Shown here piece by piece: positions 20,703-31,137 of a stretch of DNA of 64,000 bases. The stretch's first letter is position 1, and each line of letters opens with the position of its first letter. The stretch is from NCBI GenBank assembly GCA_031216915.1, contig CM062296.1, positions 800,191,022-800,255,021 of the forward strand, written 5' to 3'. The position numbers and the translations under genes are program-made. This DNA is from Pictodentalium vernedei. Taxonomy: Eukaryota > Mollusca > Scaphopoda > Dentaliida > Dentaliidae. The notes under the pieces were generated by a model. The model searched no databases, was not told the DNA's origin, and worked only from the letters and a program-made list of their open reading frames with translations.

Positions 20703-21540
20703 AGGGAGGGCGATCAAATTCGGTTTCGGTTTCGTTCGGTTTCAGGAAAAAAACCTCAGTTTCTGTTCGTTGTTTCCTATGTGTTTAAGAACGGATAGTA
20801 AGTAGCACCTCATGCCCCTTAGCTTGGACAAAATCCACAATAGATTGTATGACATCACTAGCTACAAAAATCCTGTCTGTAAGTATCTCTATTGGGTTCA
20901 GCCTTACTTCCCTTTGGTCATCTTAAGACGTTCTAGGTGATCAGTTGTTAAGCCTTTGCCGTTAGAACATAAGGAAAATAAGGGAAATAAATGAATAAAG
21001 TTCATCTAATCTGTGTTGTGTGCCCAATATCACATTTTCGCCCTTATTGGCGCGTCCGGTGGACGTGACTCGTCCACCGGACGAGTCTATAAGGCAGAAA
21101 ATGTGACATTTTAAGGGAGAAATGTGACAAACAGAACACGACATATTCGCCCCTTTGCCTGATAGACTAAGTGGCGAGAATCCATAGCGGTCACTAGTCC
21201 AGTTTCAACCCGGTGTGACAGGAATGGAAGTCCGTAGGAAAATTAGTCCCTATTGACTTTTATTCCGCGGAATTATAGTCCTAGGTCTAACATTTCTAGG
21301 AATAGTAGTCCGCCGGACTACTATTCCTAGAAATGTTAGACCTAGGACTATAATTCCGCGGAATAATAGTCCAGAGGGACTAACGTTCCTACGGACTTCC
21401 ATTCCTTTTACACCGGTATGATAGTTTGATCAGTTTATGCACAGACACTGTAAAACCGGTTTTTATTGGGTTTTGGGGTTCGCTTATAGGGTTTGCGGCG
21501 AAAACCGGAACCGAACCGAAAAATCCGCCCGGCTCAAGAA
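20703..21540. mobile_element. Repeat family H (hAT-like), copy 1, with nested foldback
   Basis: Outer inverted ends approximate GAGCTGGGCGATTTTTCGG followed by CGGTTTC-rich sequence. Internal landmarks are TAAAGTTCATCTAAT and a palindrome around GTCCGGTGGACGTGACTCG at about 21055, then ACACGACATATTCGCCCC. It is paralogous to 36.4-37.1 kb and 55.9-57.5 kb. The superfamily is inferred from the terminus only. Confidence 0.6.
21210..21416. repeat. Long near-perfect foldback of about 207 bp
   Basis: The left arm CCGGTGTGACAGGAATGGAA ... CTAGGAATAGTAGTCCGCC is inverted almost without mismatch to GGCGGACTACTATTCCTAG ... TTCCATTCCTTTTACACCGG. There is essentially no loop. It lies inside the family H copy. 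Confidence 0.88.
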
Positions 21541-21618
21541 GAAAGGCTTTCATGTAATAATACAGGATAATGTTCTTTTTCAAATTGTAGTGTGACCTTC
21601 GTTATAACCTGATTTCCC

Positions 21619-21868
21619 TTCAACCCTTTACCCAACGAATCGGCCTCATCCGCCCGCGTAATATGCAAATTCAGCAGCTGAAAAAATATTATTTTTCGAA
21701 AAATTTCAACAATACCATATCATGTGACCCCTCTTTGGAACGAGCTCGTCGCGCTCGTTCCAAAGAGGGGCGACATGATATGGTTTTGTTGATTTTTTTT
21801 GAAAAAAATTAAAAAATGATATTTAAAATAATAAATTTTGAAATCGTCTGTGTTGGGTATAGGGTTAA
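21619..21868. mobile_element. TTAA MITE family P2, copy 2
   Basis: CAACCCTTTACCCAACGAAT at the left and GTTGGGTATAGGGTTAA at the right, with a palindromic centre around GAACGAGCTCGTCGCGCTCG. The left TTAA has decayed to TTCA. Confidence 0.8.
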
Positions 21869-22605
21869 GTCGCTCGGAAAGCACCTATCCGACGACATTT
21901 GCTGAGTGACGATTGCATATAAAATTTCTGAACCGAGTTCAAAGACAAATATCTGAGACGAGGTTTATCGCTGTTTACAGAGGCTCTGATCGATTTTAAT
22001 GAACGACGTTTAGATATTTTATATCAAAGCATCACGAATTTGTGTTTCTTTCTATCCCATAATGTGTAAAATAATAAGAGCGATGACTCCAGAAACGGAG
22101 AAGAGTAATTAAATTCGATCGCGCACAATTTACGAACTTACGCGTTCATAGAAGTACTGCAAAACTGCCCCCCCCCCCCCCCCACGTCTTTATTACCAAA
22201 TGACTGACTCCCATTTCCCTCTTTACCTTGTAAGTTTGCAAACTGAATTGGACACAAAATGTCATGTCATGTTTTTCTCTGAAAGAATAAAACGGGATAT
22301 AAAAAAGTCAGCCGTTGGGCAATTGACTTCGTATGACTCCGAAAATCATAGCTACGTGATACCCATATCCTCGATGTCGGGTACCATTGGTGCCAACTGC
22401 ACTAAAAGGTTCGTTCGGCAATAAAAACAGAGCATTCGGAACCACAATTTGGCATCCAAAATATACTTTTGATAGGTTTCAACGGCTTTATGGTTTATTA
22501 TTTCGGTGTCTCGTTTTCGATAAAATCGCTGTCTGACCACAGAGCCGAGACAGAATTCACACCTGTCAAGTTATCAAAAGATAACATGCATATAGGCAAA
22601 TAAAG

Positions 22606-22754
22606 GCAAAAGATAACTGCTCACATTCGGGTACGATTTTTATCTTCGAGTGGATGCGCGGGGGATTATTTCACGAGGCGTTAGCCGAGTGAAATAATCC
22701 ACGCGTCCCACGAGAGGATAAAATCGTACTCGTATGCGAGCAGTTATCTTTTGC
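22606..22754. repeat. Foldback element
   Basis: GCAAAAGATAACTGCTC ... GAGCAGTTATCTTTTGC with an inner pair GATTATTTCAC/GTGAAATAATC. Confidence 0.75.
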
Positions 22755-23349
22755 ATTTATTTTATTTTCTCCTTATTTGTTTCACAAAACACCCTTCATA
22801 ATTGATTCAACTGAACCGATTTCTAAACAATAAAAAACAGTCCGGCATCGCCGAGAGAGGAACAAGATACTAGGAGCGGAATACCATTTTCAGCGACGCG
22901 GGCGTGGGAATACGATATGTTGATGGTGGTGGAAAAACAAAAGGAAATAAATAAAATCATAGCTCTTTGTTATGGGTCGTCTGGATTAGCAGCTTATCTA
23001 AATATTTAACCTCATTCTTATCAAAATATTTCTTTTATTAGATAATCTGTTTTTATCTTGCTTAATCATTTTATAGTCATTGTGGGAGATAACAAATTAA
23101 TTGCCACCAGTTTATTTGGAGTAAATAAACATGAAATTATATTGTAAACATTTACATTTTTATTGTTTATATCTATATCATTCAGAGGCGGCGTAGCCAC
23201 GGGCACAAGGGGCACGTGCCCCTCCACTTTCTTCCACGGATATGTTTTGCAGTTACATAATGAGTTAACATGCCAATGTAGAGACACTACTGTAACATTG
23301 TTTGCAAATCCAAACAATATTAAGCCAAAGAATCTCACTTTCGGCCGTT
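22755..23349. other. Intronic sequence, no gene seen
   Basis: AT-rich DNA with no supported ORF. It contains short blocks (GGCGGCGTAGCCACGGGCAC) that look like decayed repeat. Confidence 0.4.
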
Positions 23350-23436
23350 TCGGTCCGTTTCTTCTACTTCAACTGTCTTCCAACCCGAAGACTGGCTTTC
23401 GGGTTGGAAGATGGTTGAAGTAAACGAAACGGACAG
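23350..23436. repeat. Foldback hairpin
   Basis: CCGTTTCTTCTACTTCAACT ... GGTTGAAGTAAACGAAACGG around CAACCCGAAG/CTTTCGGGTTG. Confidence 0.75.
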
Positions 23437-24761
23437 GACAGAGGACAACACAGAGCGATATATTTATCTAAACGAGAGGCTCTAGCGATTCAGGGTACAT
23501 GTATATGTTTCGTTTTCTACGCAGAGACGGTTACTATTAGCTTGCAGGCTTACTGCTCAATCCACCACTCCGTATTCCAGTATGCCATTTATAACGATTC
23601 TGTTGATATATTTATAAAATAATTGCACGATTGTATGTCGAACCATTGTAGTATTATAAATTTGTGCCCCTCTACTTTTATCGAGCTTCCGCCGTCCCTA
23701 TCACCTATCATCATTCATTAGTGGGTGTTTTAAACAAAAATACCTAAAAGAACCAGGTAATACTGAATTAAAATATCACACTTTGAACACAAAAATTGAG
23801 TGCATTGCCTATGTCGCCATGTTGCACTCAAAGGGCGATGCATGGTTAATTTGTTTCATTTACCAACAGATTCCATTTATCGCTAAAATCCTTCATTTTG
23901 TATCAAAACAATTCATCATTAGGCACGGAACAAAAATTCCACCTGGCACCAAAGAAATTCGGGCCAGTGTGAACACTGCATGCTACCATTCGCTTAATAA
24001 ATTGGTGATTAGTCAAAGGAGCACGACATTGGTCCTGCAGAACTATACTTTGCGGAATTATTGTCGTGTTTTCAGACATGCCCCTTGGACGTTGGGGGGG
24101 GGGGGAAGAAATGACAAACAACCCTCTACTTCCACCCCCACCCCCACAAAAATTATGTATGTATGTGATTTAAGGGTGACAACTCTTTACTATAATCGCT
24201 TTCCCGACATTAAACTGAAATCCAACAGTCATCACACTGGCTCGGAATTGTTTTGTTCCAAATGGAATTTTTGTGATACTCCAAATCAATATTTTTGGTG
24301 CCGAAAGAAAGATTTTAGTGCCCAATGAAATCTGAATGTAAATGAGAACAAATTGACTATGTATGTACGACAAAGGCCTTTTGAGACCAGCACAAACCAT
24401 GTTTTGGCAAGGGAGGCGCCACGGTTGCATCGGATGGAGGTTGGTACTGCCCCCATCAAGGAAGGTTAGCCCCGCCCAGTCGGGGGAACTACTCCTTTGT
24501 ACTAAGTTTGTAGGGGAATATCCTACCCTCCGCGTCGGGGAACACCAGCCCCTTGTCGAAAAAATTCTTTCGTCACACTAGAAATATTTTGGTGCCAATA
24601 TTGATGTCAAATGCTGTATTTGCTATGTGTTTGGAGCCAAACGAAATTTGTTAGTGCAGTTGGTACCATTTGCATGGGCAGCGTGAACACAGAGAACGAA
24701 GCAAAGTCATTCTTTTGACCATATTTCGACTGTGAATATATGCTACTTGTTTGTTTGTTTT

Positions 24762-24860
24762 TCGTTTGTTTGTTTATTGGAGTATAACGACACTTCCAAC
24801 AACCAAGTCATATCGTGCACTAGAATACTCGGGGAGAGCCACTGCAAACCAGCCACAAGA
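24762..24860 (-). repeat. SINE 3'-tail fragment
   Basis: Minus-strand SINE tail: a TTTG-rich run then TATTGGAGTATAACGACACTT, CATATCGTG and CTCGGGGAGAGCCACTG, the complement of the shared SINE 3' end. Confidence 0.6.
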
Positions 24861-25025
24861 ATAATTAGCAATCCCTGAAGGCAAATACTCCATCAACTCA
24901 ACTTCGCGTTGAAAAAATGATCCACCTCCGTTTAACGAATACGGACTCTTCAAATTGATAACGCTAAACTAGCTTTGAAGATACCAACACAGGGTTAATA
25001 CCATTTAAAACATTGTCTCAATAAC

Positions 25026-25274
25026 TTAACCTTTTACCTAATGAATGTGCCCCATCCGCCAGCGTAAAATGCAAATTCAGCTATTGAAAAAAAATATTTA
25101 AAAAAAAATCAACAAAATCATATCATATGACACCTCATTGGAACGAGCTCACTGAGCTCGTTCCAATGAGGGGGTCACATGATATGGTTCTGTTGATTTT
25201 TTTATTTACAAATATGGAAACAACATATTTAAAATAATAAATTTTGATATCGTGTGCGTTGGGTAATAGGTTAA
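25026..25274. mobile_element. TTAA MITE family P2, copy 3, beside a host exon
   Basis: TTAA at both ends (25026-25029, 25271-25274). The centre is GAACGAGCTCACTGAGCTCG. The right end lies 27 bp before the host exon that starts at 25302, just upstream of its polypyrimidine tract. Confidence 0.85.
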
Positions 25275-25301
25275 CAGAGATTTTTTCCGGTTTTTTTACA
25301 G

Positions 25302-25431
25302 TACGGTGTTTGAAAAGGGCGAGTGCGAAAAGGAGCACCTCGTGATAGCCTTTCTGATATGTGGAGGAGTGGCTTGTGCCGCCACTGGACTGGGACTTCT
25401 CGTCGCTTTCTGCGCTTGCCGAAGCGGGATG
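25302..25431 (+). CDS. Host membrane-protein gene, penultimate exon
   Basis: The acceptor GGTTTTTTTACAG ends at 25301; the donor GTAAGT starts at 25432. The exon is 130 bp: one base completing the codon split from 19562, then 43 codons. It encodes a short Cys-containing loop (TVFEKGECEKEH), a transmembrane segment (LVIAFLICGGVACAATGLGL, continuing LVAFCAC) and a basic residue (R) near the end (CRSGM), where the chain should enter the cytoplasm. It ends in phase 0 and joins the phase-0 exon at 34475. The loop plus two membrane spans suggest the last half of a tetraspan-type protein. Family not recognised. A P2 MITE ends 27 bp before the exon. Confidence 0.8.
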
Positions 25432-26384
25432 GTAAGTCATAGTTTATAAAAGTTCGACCCCTGCTGTTAATGTTGCCCATTCGGCTATGCGGTTCCCCAC
25501 AAATCCACGTCACTTGGAAAGCGACGAGACACATTCTCCAGAAAGAATCTATATGTACATGTTGCTTTATTGGTCTTGCCACTCTGGTACCGGCATATGC
25601 TCTTGGGCTTTTGAGGCAAATATCGCCGATCGTGGGTGCTTTATCGAGTCCTTGGTCGATGTCATTCGCTTCCAGTTACACTGTCACCATCCCAGCTTAG
25701 AACTACTAAATACAATACTGCACGCCTTCTTCGTGAAGTGTGTGATATGTATTTTGTCTTCTGCGTGGAGACGGTTACTATTAGTTTACAAGCTTACTGC
25801 TCAATCCACCAATCCGTATACCAGTATGCCATTTATAACGATCCTGTTGATATTTTTATTAAATAAATATTGTTTGTTTAAGTTATAGGCATGTCCCGAT
25901 GCCCGAAGTTCCAAGCTGGTGATGGGTTTGGCAAGAGCTGACCCATTCTCTAGAAATATTTTGAAAAATCTAGTGCCCAAATTGTGAATCTGGGGTAGAA
26001 TTTGCTTCCAATTGGAGAAAATTATCAGTGCCAGGAACGAACTTTCCTCAACACCAAACACTGTATCAGTGTTTTTGCCTCAATCTGGGAGTAACATGTG
26101 ATAGATGATAGATGTGATAGATGGCTGAAAATAGTTGAAATAGGTTTGAATTTGGGGCATTGGAATTTGGAAGGGCTATCTGAACCCAGGCCCCCATAGC
26201 TCAGCCACTAGCCCTATAGATGAAATTAGTGTGTTTTTTTTACAAAACGTGTTTAAATGTAAATGGCGTATAAACACACTCGACAGAGTATATTAAAAAG
26301 TCCAGAGTTCGAGACTTTAGTTTCCCTGAAAGCATTTCAGTGAAGTTACCTTGGACTGAAGTCGTAAAAATAATAAACTATATA

Positions 26385-26558
26385 TGTTACAGTCAATGTC
26401 TAAAATCAGGCAATGTGTACAATGACTGAAATAACCAGTCATTGTGTACATTGCCTAACAAGCCCAGTCATTGTATACAATGACTGAAATTTCTAGGCAT
26501 TGTACACAATGCCTGGTTAATTGGCCCAATTATTGTACAGATTGACTGATTGATTAAC
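26385..26558. repeat. Left TIR with iterated CATTGT-TACAATG palindromes
   Basis: Within 174 bp the motif CATTGT(G/A)TACAATG or its half-sites recurs in both orientations: GCAATGTGTACAATGACTG, CAGTCATTGTGTACATTGC, CAGTCATTGTATACAATGAC and GGCATTGTACACAATGCC. The repeats are evenly interleaved and are likely transposase-binding sites. The same array is inverted at 27729-27902. Confidence 0.85.
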
Positions 26559-26731
26559 TGGCTTCTTATAAAAACAGATTTTTGACTGGCTTCTTATAAC
26601 AAGGTTATGTTTATAATTGAGATCACACAAGTACCATTCAGTGATAACATATTGGCTTCTTTTATAGAGTAGTGTTTATTTGTGGCTTCACAAACTGAAT
26701 GTTTATAATTGAGATCACACACTGGGCTTTC

Positions 26732-26738
26732 TATAAAA
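26732..26738 (+). promoter_or_regulatory. Candidate TATA box of the Ginger-like ORF
   Basis: TATAAAA lies 47 bp before the ATG at 26785. Upstream, the block GTTTATAATTGAGATCACAC occurs twice, 92 bp apart (about 26609 and 26701), and could be a regulatory duplication. Confidence 0.5.
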
Positions 26739-26784
26739 TGCAAAGCATTTCTTACTACTCTTCACTCTCTATCGAGTTACCATC

Positions 26785-27282
26785 ATGGAATCTACATTTT
26801 GTGAACAGCTCCTGAGCAGGAGGCAGTCTGATGCCAAGTCGGTTTTATTGACCAAACAAGAGTATTTTGATTTGATAGAGGAAGTCAAGGTTGCATCAGT
26901 AGCTGAAAAGAAGACATTCCGGCAGTATTATGTGCTTGGACGGTATGAGATCTTGCAGTGTGGCGACATTGAGAAATTAATCAAAAAGAGAAAATCAGAA
27001 TCCGACACTACCTATTTCACACACATTGATGAGATGTTTGATATAATAAAACGTGCCCACATCTCTACCGGGCATGGTGGAAGAGACAAAATGGTGAAAG
27101 CATTAGTGAAGTATGCAAATGTAACGCGCGAGTCTACTGAGTTGTTCAAATCCCTTTGTCTGGAGTGTCAAAAGAAGAGAAAACGAGTAACCACGAAAGG
27201 TGTTGTAGTGACATACTTTACATATTTACATATTTACTACCATGTTTTAAATCTAATGGAAGGTATTTTCTTTTGTGTGTAA
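26785..27282 (+). pseudogene. Truncated H2C2 integrase (KRBA2-like/Ginger transposase N-terminal part)
   Basis: The 165-residue frame starts with MESTFCEQLLSRRQSDAKS. The region EYFDLIEEVKVA...RQYYVLGRYEIL and an integrase-type zinc-binding domain with H92, H97, C125 and C128 (AHISTGHGGR...SLCLECQ) follow. This is the layout of the N-terminal part of KRBA2-like and related integrase-derived proteins. After VTTKGVVV the sequence turns into TYFTYLHIYYHV and stops. The DDE catalytic core that should follow is absent, so it cannot be an active transposase. GTTTTAAATCTAATGGAA occurs at both 27244 and 27622, perhaps marking the inner deletion/insertion. Confidence 0.78.
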
Positions 27283-27310
27283 TACCTTATGGCTGGTAAC
27301 TGAAATGTTT

Positions 27311-27482
27311 AACGTTTTAATCCTATACCCAAGGTTAGTAGCAGATGAGAGTCGTAAAGAAATTTCTCGTATAACACAAATTTTCATTTGTTACTTCCAA
27401 AACATAGGCTGTGACTCCTCTTTGGAACGAGCGCGTTACGCTCGTTCCAATGAGGAGTCACAGCCTATGTTTTGGAGGGGGC
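27311..27482. mobile_element. Degenerate P1-type palindrome nested in the Ginger-like element
   Basis: The core CCAAAACATAGGCTGTGACT ... AGTCACAGCCTATGTTTTGG has centre GAGCGCGTTACGCTC. The left end resembles TTAATCCTATACCCAAGG; the right end is not recognisable. Confidence 0.65.
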
Positions 27483-28120
27483 TCTGAAAGGATACTGTGT
27501 CATCAGGTATATCCAGGTGTGTATGTGTGTGTTTTATCACAATCCAAACTTGGACCCAAATTACGTAATATAATGTTTGTATTTGGGTTTGGTTTTAATT
27601 TCGGTAGTATATAATTTGGGAGTTTTAAATCTAATGGAACTTCATCTCCTTGCATCATGATACGAAATAAAGTCAATTTATCATTAATGTTGTTCATGGT
27701 TTTTTTTATAAAAATTCATGTGAGTCCTGTTAATCAATCAGTCAATCTGTACAATAATTGGGCCAATTAACCAGGCATTGTGTACAATGCCTAGAAATTT
27801 CAGTCATTGTATACAATGACTGGGCTTGTTAGGCAATGTACACAATGACTGGTTATTTCAGTCATTGTACACATTGCCTGATTTTAGACATTGACTGTAA
27901 CATATATAAAACTGAATAATTCAATCAGTCGTTTTTCTGACATATTTTGTCCACGAAGCAAAAACGGTGATGTTAAGTTAATGTTTCGTTGTAGTAAAGG
28001 TAGGGAAGTTTTTGCATGGACACCGACGATTAGTCTTTTGAACTCGAGAGACTGTTTTTATCTCCCAGGAACACGATATATCAGAATTTCGTTACAGGGA
28101 ATCGCTGTCAAGTAAACGTG

Positions 28121-28194
28121 TGGGGTTGACCAAATAATATTTTCAAAGTGCAGCCCTAAGGCTGCACGATGAAAATATTAATTGGCCTCCCCCC
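28121..28194. repeat. Short foldback, related to 50.4 kb
   Basis: TGGGGTTGACCAAATAATAT, centre GTGCAGCCCTAAGGCTGCAC, right arm AATATTAATTGGCC. A similar hairpin with CAGCCTGAGGGC lies at about 50425-50495. Confidence 0.6.
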
Positions 28195-28703
28195 AAATAA
28201 GGAATATGGACTCTTCCTCTTCCAATTTCTGCTATTGAACTGATATGAAAGATACCACCAGGTCTCAAAGGTTTTATTATTCGTGGACATGGGAATATCT
28301 ATTTCCACGTCTAACTTTGCGACACCTGGAAGTATTTTTTGTCTTTCTCATTGCCAGTGGCGTAGTCACGGAAGATTGAGCAGGGGGTGGGGTGGCTCGT
28401 CCCTCGCACGTTTGCTGAAACATGTCAACCTTGGATACACACATTCCTGAAATTCTATGCTACTACTCACGAGAGCGGCCCACAACTTACTGTTCGCGTT
28501 GTCGATATATTATAATATACAGTATGATTATTTACGAAACGTAAGTGTTCTCACTCCTGGGAACTCTTTTTTTATCAAACAGAGGTCAAGATCCGTTCAA
28601 TACTTCCCCCATTTTAGGAAAACGCGCGTTCACTTCCCTTTTTAGGCTAGCTAATGCTCGCGGATTCCCGAGTTAAACGAAGCGGGATATCCCAACCATT
28701 TCA

Positions 28704-29620
28704 CTAACCTTTCGTGATAGCTGCCACTTTGAATAATTCTTCGGAGTTGAGCAAATACCCTTTTTCCAAAGTTTCCTTGACTTTAGTGATTCTCACCCTG
28801 TCTCCGACTTTGAACTTTGGGGACTTGTGTTTTATGGATTTCCTATAAAATCTTTGCCAAACTTCCTCTTGTTTTTCCAAGCCCGCGGAAACGGGAGCCA
28901 TACTGGCAAAGTGATGATGAATGTGATTGTAAGATTTTACCGACTTTTGAAGTGGAAAAGACAGTGTTTCATTCTTGGTTACATATTTCCACATCTTCGT
29001 TGTGAAAGGTCTGTTGACACATTTAACTATGGGACATTTGTTTCCAAGTTAGTTGTCGTGACAAATTCGACTTCGTAGTCTTGAGAAGTTTCTGAAATTT
29101 TCTAATTAGACTTTACTTTGACCGGTTTATAATTTCAATGGTATACGGCCTTGTTTGAATATTTTGGTAATAGCGTTGACTATATAATCCCAAAGTTTGC
29201 ATTTAAGGGGTATGGCTCAAACATACTCACTGAACACATCCACAAATGTCAACAGGAATTTAGTGTCATTATTGAATTTACTGATGTTCGGAATATCTAC
29301 CAAGTGACCTTGCCATTGTGCTTCAATGCCTCTAACAATCACTTTATTTCTAGGGTTCGTGAAGCGTGTAAGTGTCTAGAGTCTCTAACCAACTTACAAA
29401 TTGTTTGGACTCTTTCACAGATACTCTATGTAGAGCGTTTACTCCATCGAAACGCCCAGATGCATCGAGGTGGTAGTGCAATTCTTCCAAGGCAACTTTT
29501 TCCAAGTATTAACTCTATTTATTCTACCTTTTTAGTCGACATAACCAACTTGGTTTCTTTCATTCTTAGCTTTACTCTTTGACTTAGTCTCTCACATAAT
29601 CTCCGACTGACTTATAAAAT
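28704..29620 (-). pseudogene. Polinton 2 integrase remnant
   Basis: Retroviral-type integrase that inserts the element into host DNA. Pieces in different frames are in correct order on the minus strand: HYHLDASGRFDGVNAL (about 29440), then a core piece with IEAQWQGHLVD (first catalytic Asp) and FVDVFSEYV (second), then an open C-terminal piece 28994-28704 with YNHIHHHFASMAP and the SH3/chromo-like KFKVGDRVRITKV. Several stops and frame changes separate the pieces and the third catalytic residue is not clear. It is dead. Confidence 0.8.
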
Positions 29621-30123
29621 GCCAACGTCCTTTACGACCCACCAATTCTTGGGGTATGTTACTATCTCCCAGGGCTGTGGCCAATACTTCCCAACCCTTG
29701 GGTTGAAAAGACTTCCGTCGTCTAAGCAAATCGTTTAGAAGATCTGTCACATTAGACCCTAAAACCGTTTGCTCTTCGTGGACCAGTTAACCCTTTTCAT
29801 TCCAAGATATGTTTGGATCATTATTTAATCGATTTATTAAAAACGTTTCCTTTCTCTTCATAGTTATAGGAACAGAGTATAAAATGACGTGATCTGTAGT
29901 GTCTTTCTCGAGTTCGACGTTGATAGGACGAGGAGATACTGCCTTTCGCTGAAATGTCAAGTATCTTTGTAAGGCTCGACAATAGTGTGTCAATCATCGG
30001 CCGTGAGAAATGGGGCATAGTGAATAACTCACATTTATGGTCCAAAGATGAGGCAGCAATGTCATTTATTTGCCCCAGAACGTCCTGTTGGCGTTCAAAT
30101 AATCTGGTTTCTACCAAAGCCAT
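29621..30123 (-). pseudogene. Polinton 2 conserved gene of unknown function, broken
   Basis: The N-terminal piece (30123-29821) starts MALVETRLFERQQDVLGQIN. The following piece in another frame has VILYSVPITMKRKETFLINR and NDPNISWNEKG. A third has SNVTDLLNDLLRRRKSF then GWEVLATALGDSNIPQELVG. This order matches a gene that often precedes integrase in Polintons. Function unknown. At least two frame changes are needed. Confidence 0.7.
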
Positions 30124-30397
30124 CTTTCTTTGTGTATTCTATTACCCTAATATACCCTAATATACCCTTTTATCTAACAAGCATATAGATTTTGTGGGCT
30201 GAAAACCACGAGAAACGGTACGTATCACATAATGTGTTTCGATTCCTTATCATATGGACGACTCATTCTGATTCCGTATCATATAGGCGACTCGTTTCCG
30301 GTAGCGCTACGGGCTATCATAACAGGCGCATGGATACATTCTATGTGCGTTTCAGTGATCGACCGAACATTATGTCCCAAAAATGTTTAAAAATAAT

Positions 30398-30650
30398 TTA
30401 ACCCTTTACCTAACATGAAAAGCGGACGACACTTGCAAAAAACAATTTTTGAATAACTATTTTTTTTCATTTTTTGACTCAAAATCATAGGTTATGACCG
30501 CTCGTTGGAACGAACTCTACGAGCTCGTTCCATCGAGGGGGCATAACCTATGTTTTTGAGACAAAGAATGAAAAAATAATGAAAATTAACTGGCAATTTT
30601 TGAGAATAGCGTTGGCCGGTTTTGGCCGTTACGTTGGGTAAAAGGGTTAA
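30398..30650. mobile_element. TTAA MITE family P1, copy 2 (reverse)
   Basis: TTAA at both ends. The core CATAGGTTATGACCGCTCG has a slightly eroded centre (GAACGAACTCTACGAGCTCG). It lies inside Polinton 2. Confidence 0.85.
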
Positions 30651-30678
30651 GATTTAATCTGTTTATGTGACAGAATTG

Positions 30679-31044
30679 TTAGATAAAGGAATTATTATGA
30701 TAATGTGTATGTCCTGTAATTGGCATCAGATTCTCGGTGATGTCCAAAAATGGGATCACAACTCGCCGGAAAAGCCGGCTCGTTGAGATCCCATTCTGGA
30801 CACCACCTCGAATCTGATACAAACCACAGGACATGCACATTATCATGATAACCTGTATGGTCACACCCAGTAACACATGAGGAAGAAGAGCATCCAAAAG
30901 TCCCCCTTTCTGTAAGACCTGTCTTCTCTTTTTTTCAGGAGTGCCTTTGTTTTCCACTCCCCTCACTAACTGTTTCTGTCGGACGAGTTTGGCTCTCTGA
31001 GCTTTGGTCAGGGATACTGTCCAATTCAAGATATTCCAGATCAA
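30679..31044 (-). pseudogene. Polinton 2 small core-like protein, disrupted by a foldback insertion
   Basis: The first half reads LTKAQRAKLVRQKQLVRGVE then KKRRQVLQKGGLLDALLPHV, a basic segment followed by a Gly/Leu membrane-active segment as in small Polinton core-like proteins. From about 30846 downward the frame enters a palindromic insertion (30697-30846), so the remaining residues are not original. Confidence 0.6.
30697..30846. mobile_element. Foldback MITE inside Polinton 2 gene
   Basis: ATAATGTGTATGTCCTGTAA ... ACAGGACATGCACATTAT arms with centre GCCGGAAAAGCCGGC. Confidence 0.75.
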
Positions 31045-31137
31045 ATCTTTTCAAATCTTTATCAGGGTGTTTCAGTATGGATCTGACTAGCACACGTTTC
31101 GATAATGGATTTAATCAAGAGGCTGAGAATCACGATG

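Larger units (their letters stand above)
26385..27902 (+). mobile_element. Ginger-like DNA transposon, internally deleted, 174 bp perfect TIRs
   Basis: Termini TGTTACAGTCAATG and CATTGACTGTAACA begin inverted repeats (26385-26558 and 27729-27902) in which I found no mismatch. They are flanked by TATATA on each side, compatible with a 4 bp TATA target duplication. TGT...ACA ends, a 4 bp target site and an encoded H2C2 integrase are features of Ginger-type DNA transposons. The interior carries one truncated integrase ORF and a degenerate P1-type palindrome (27311-27482), so it is a non-autonomous derivative. The class is inferred; the TIRs and ORF are seen directly. Confidence 0.8.
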
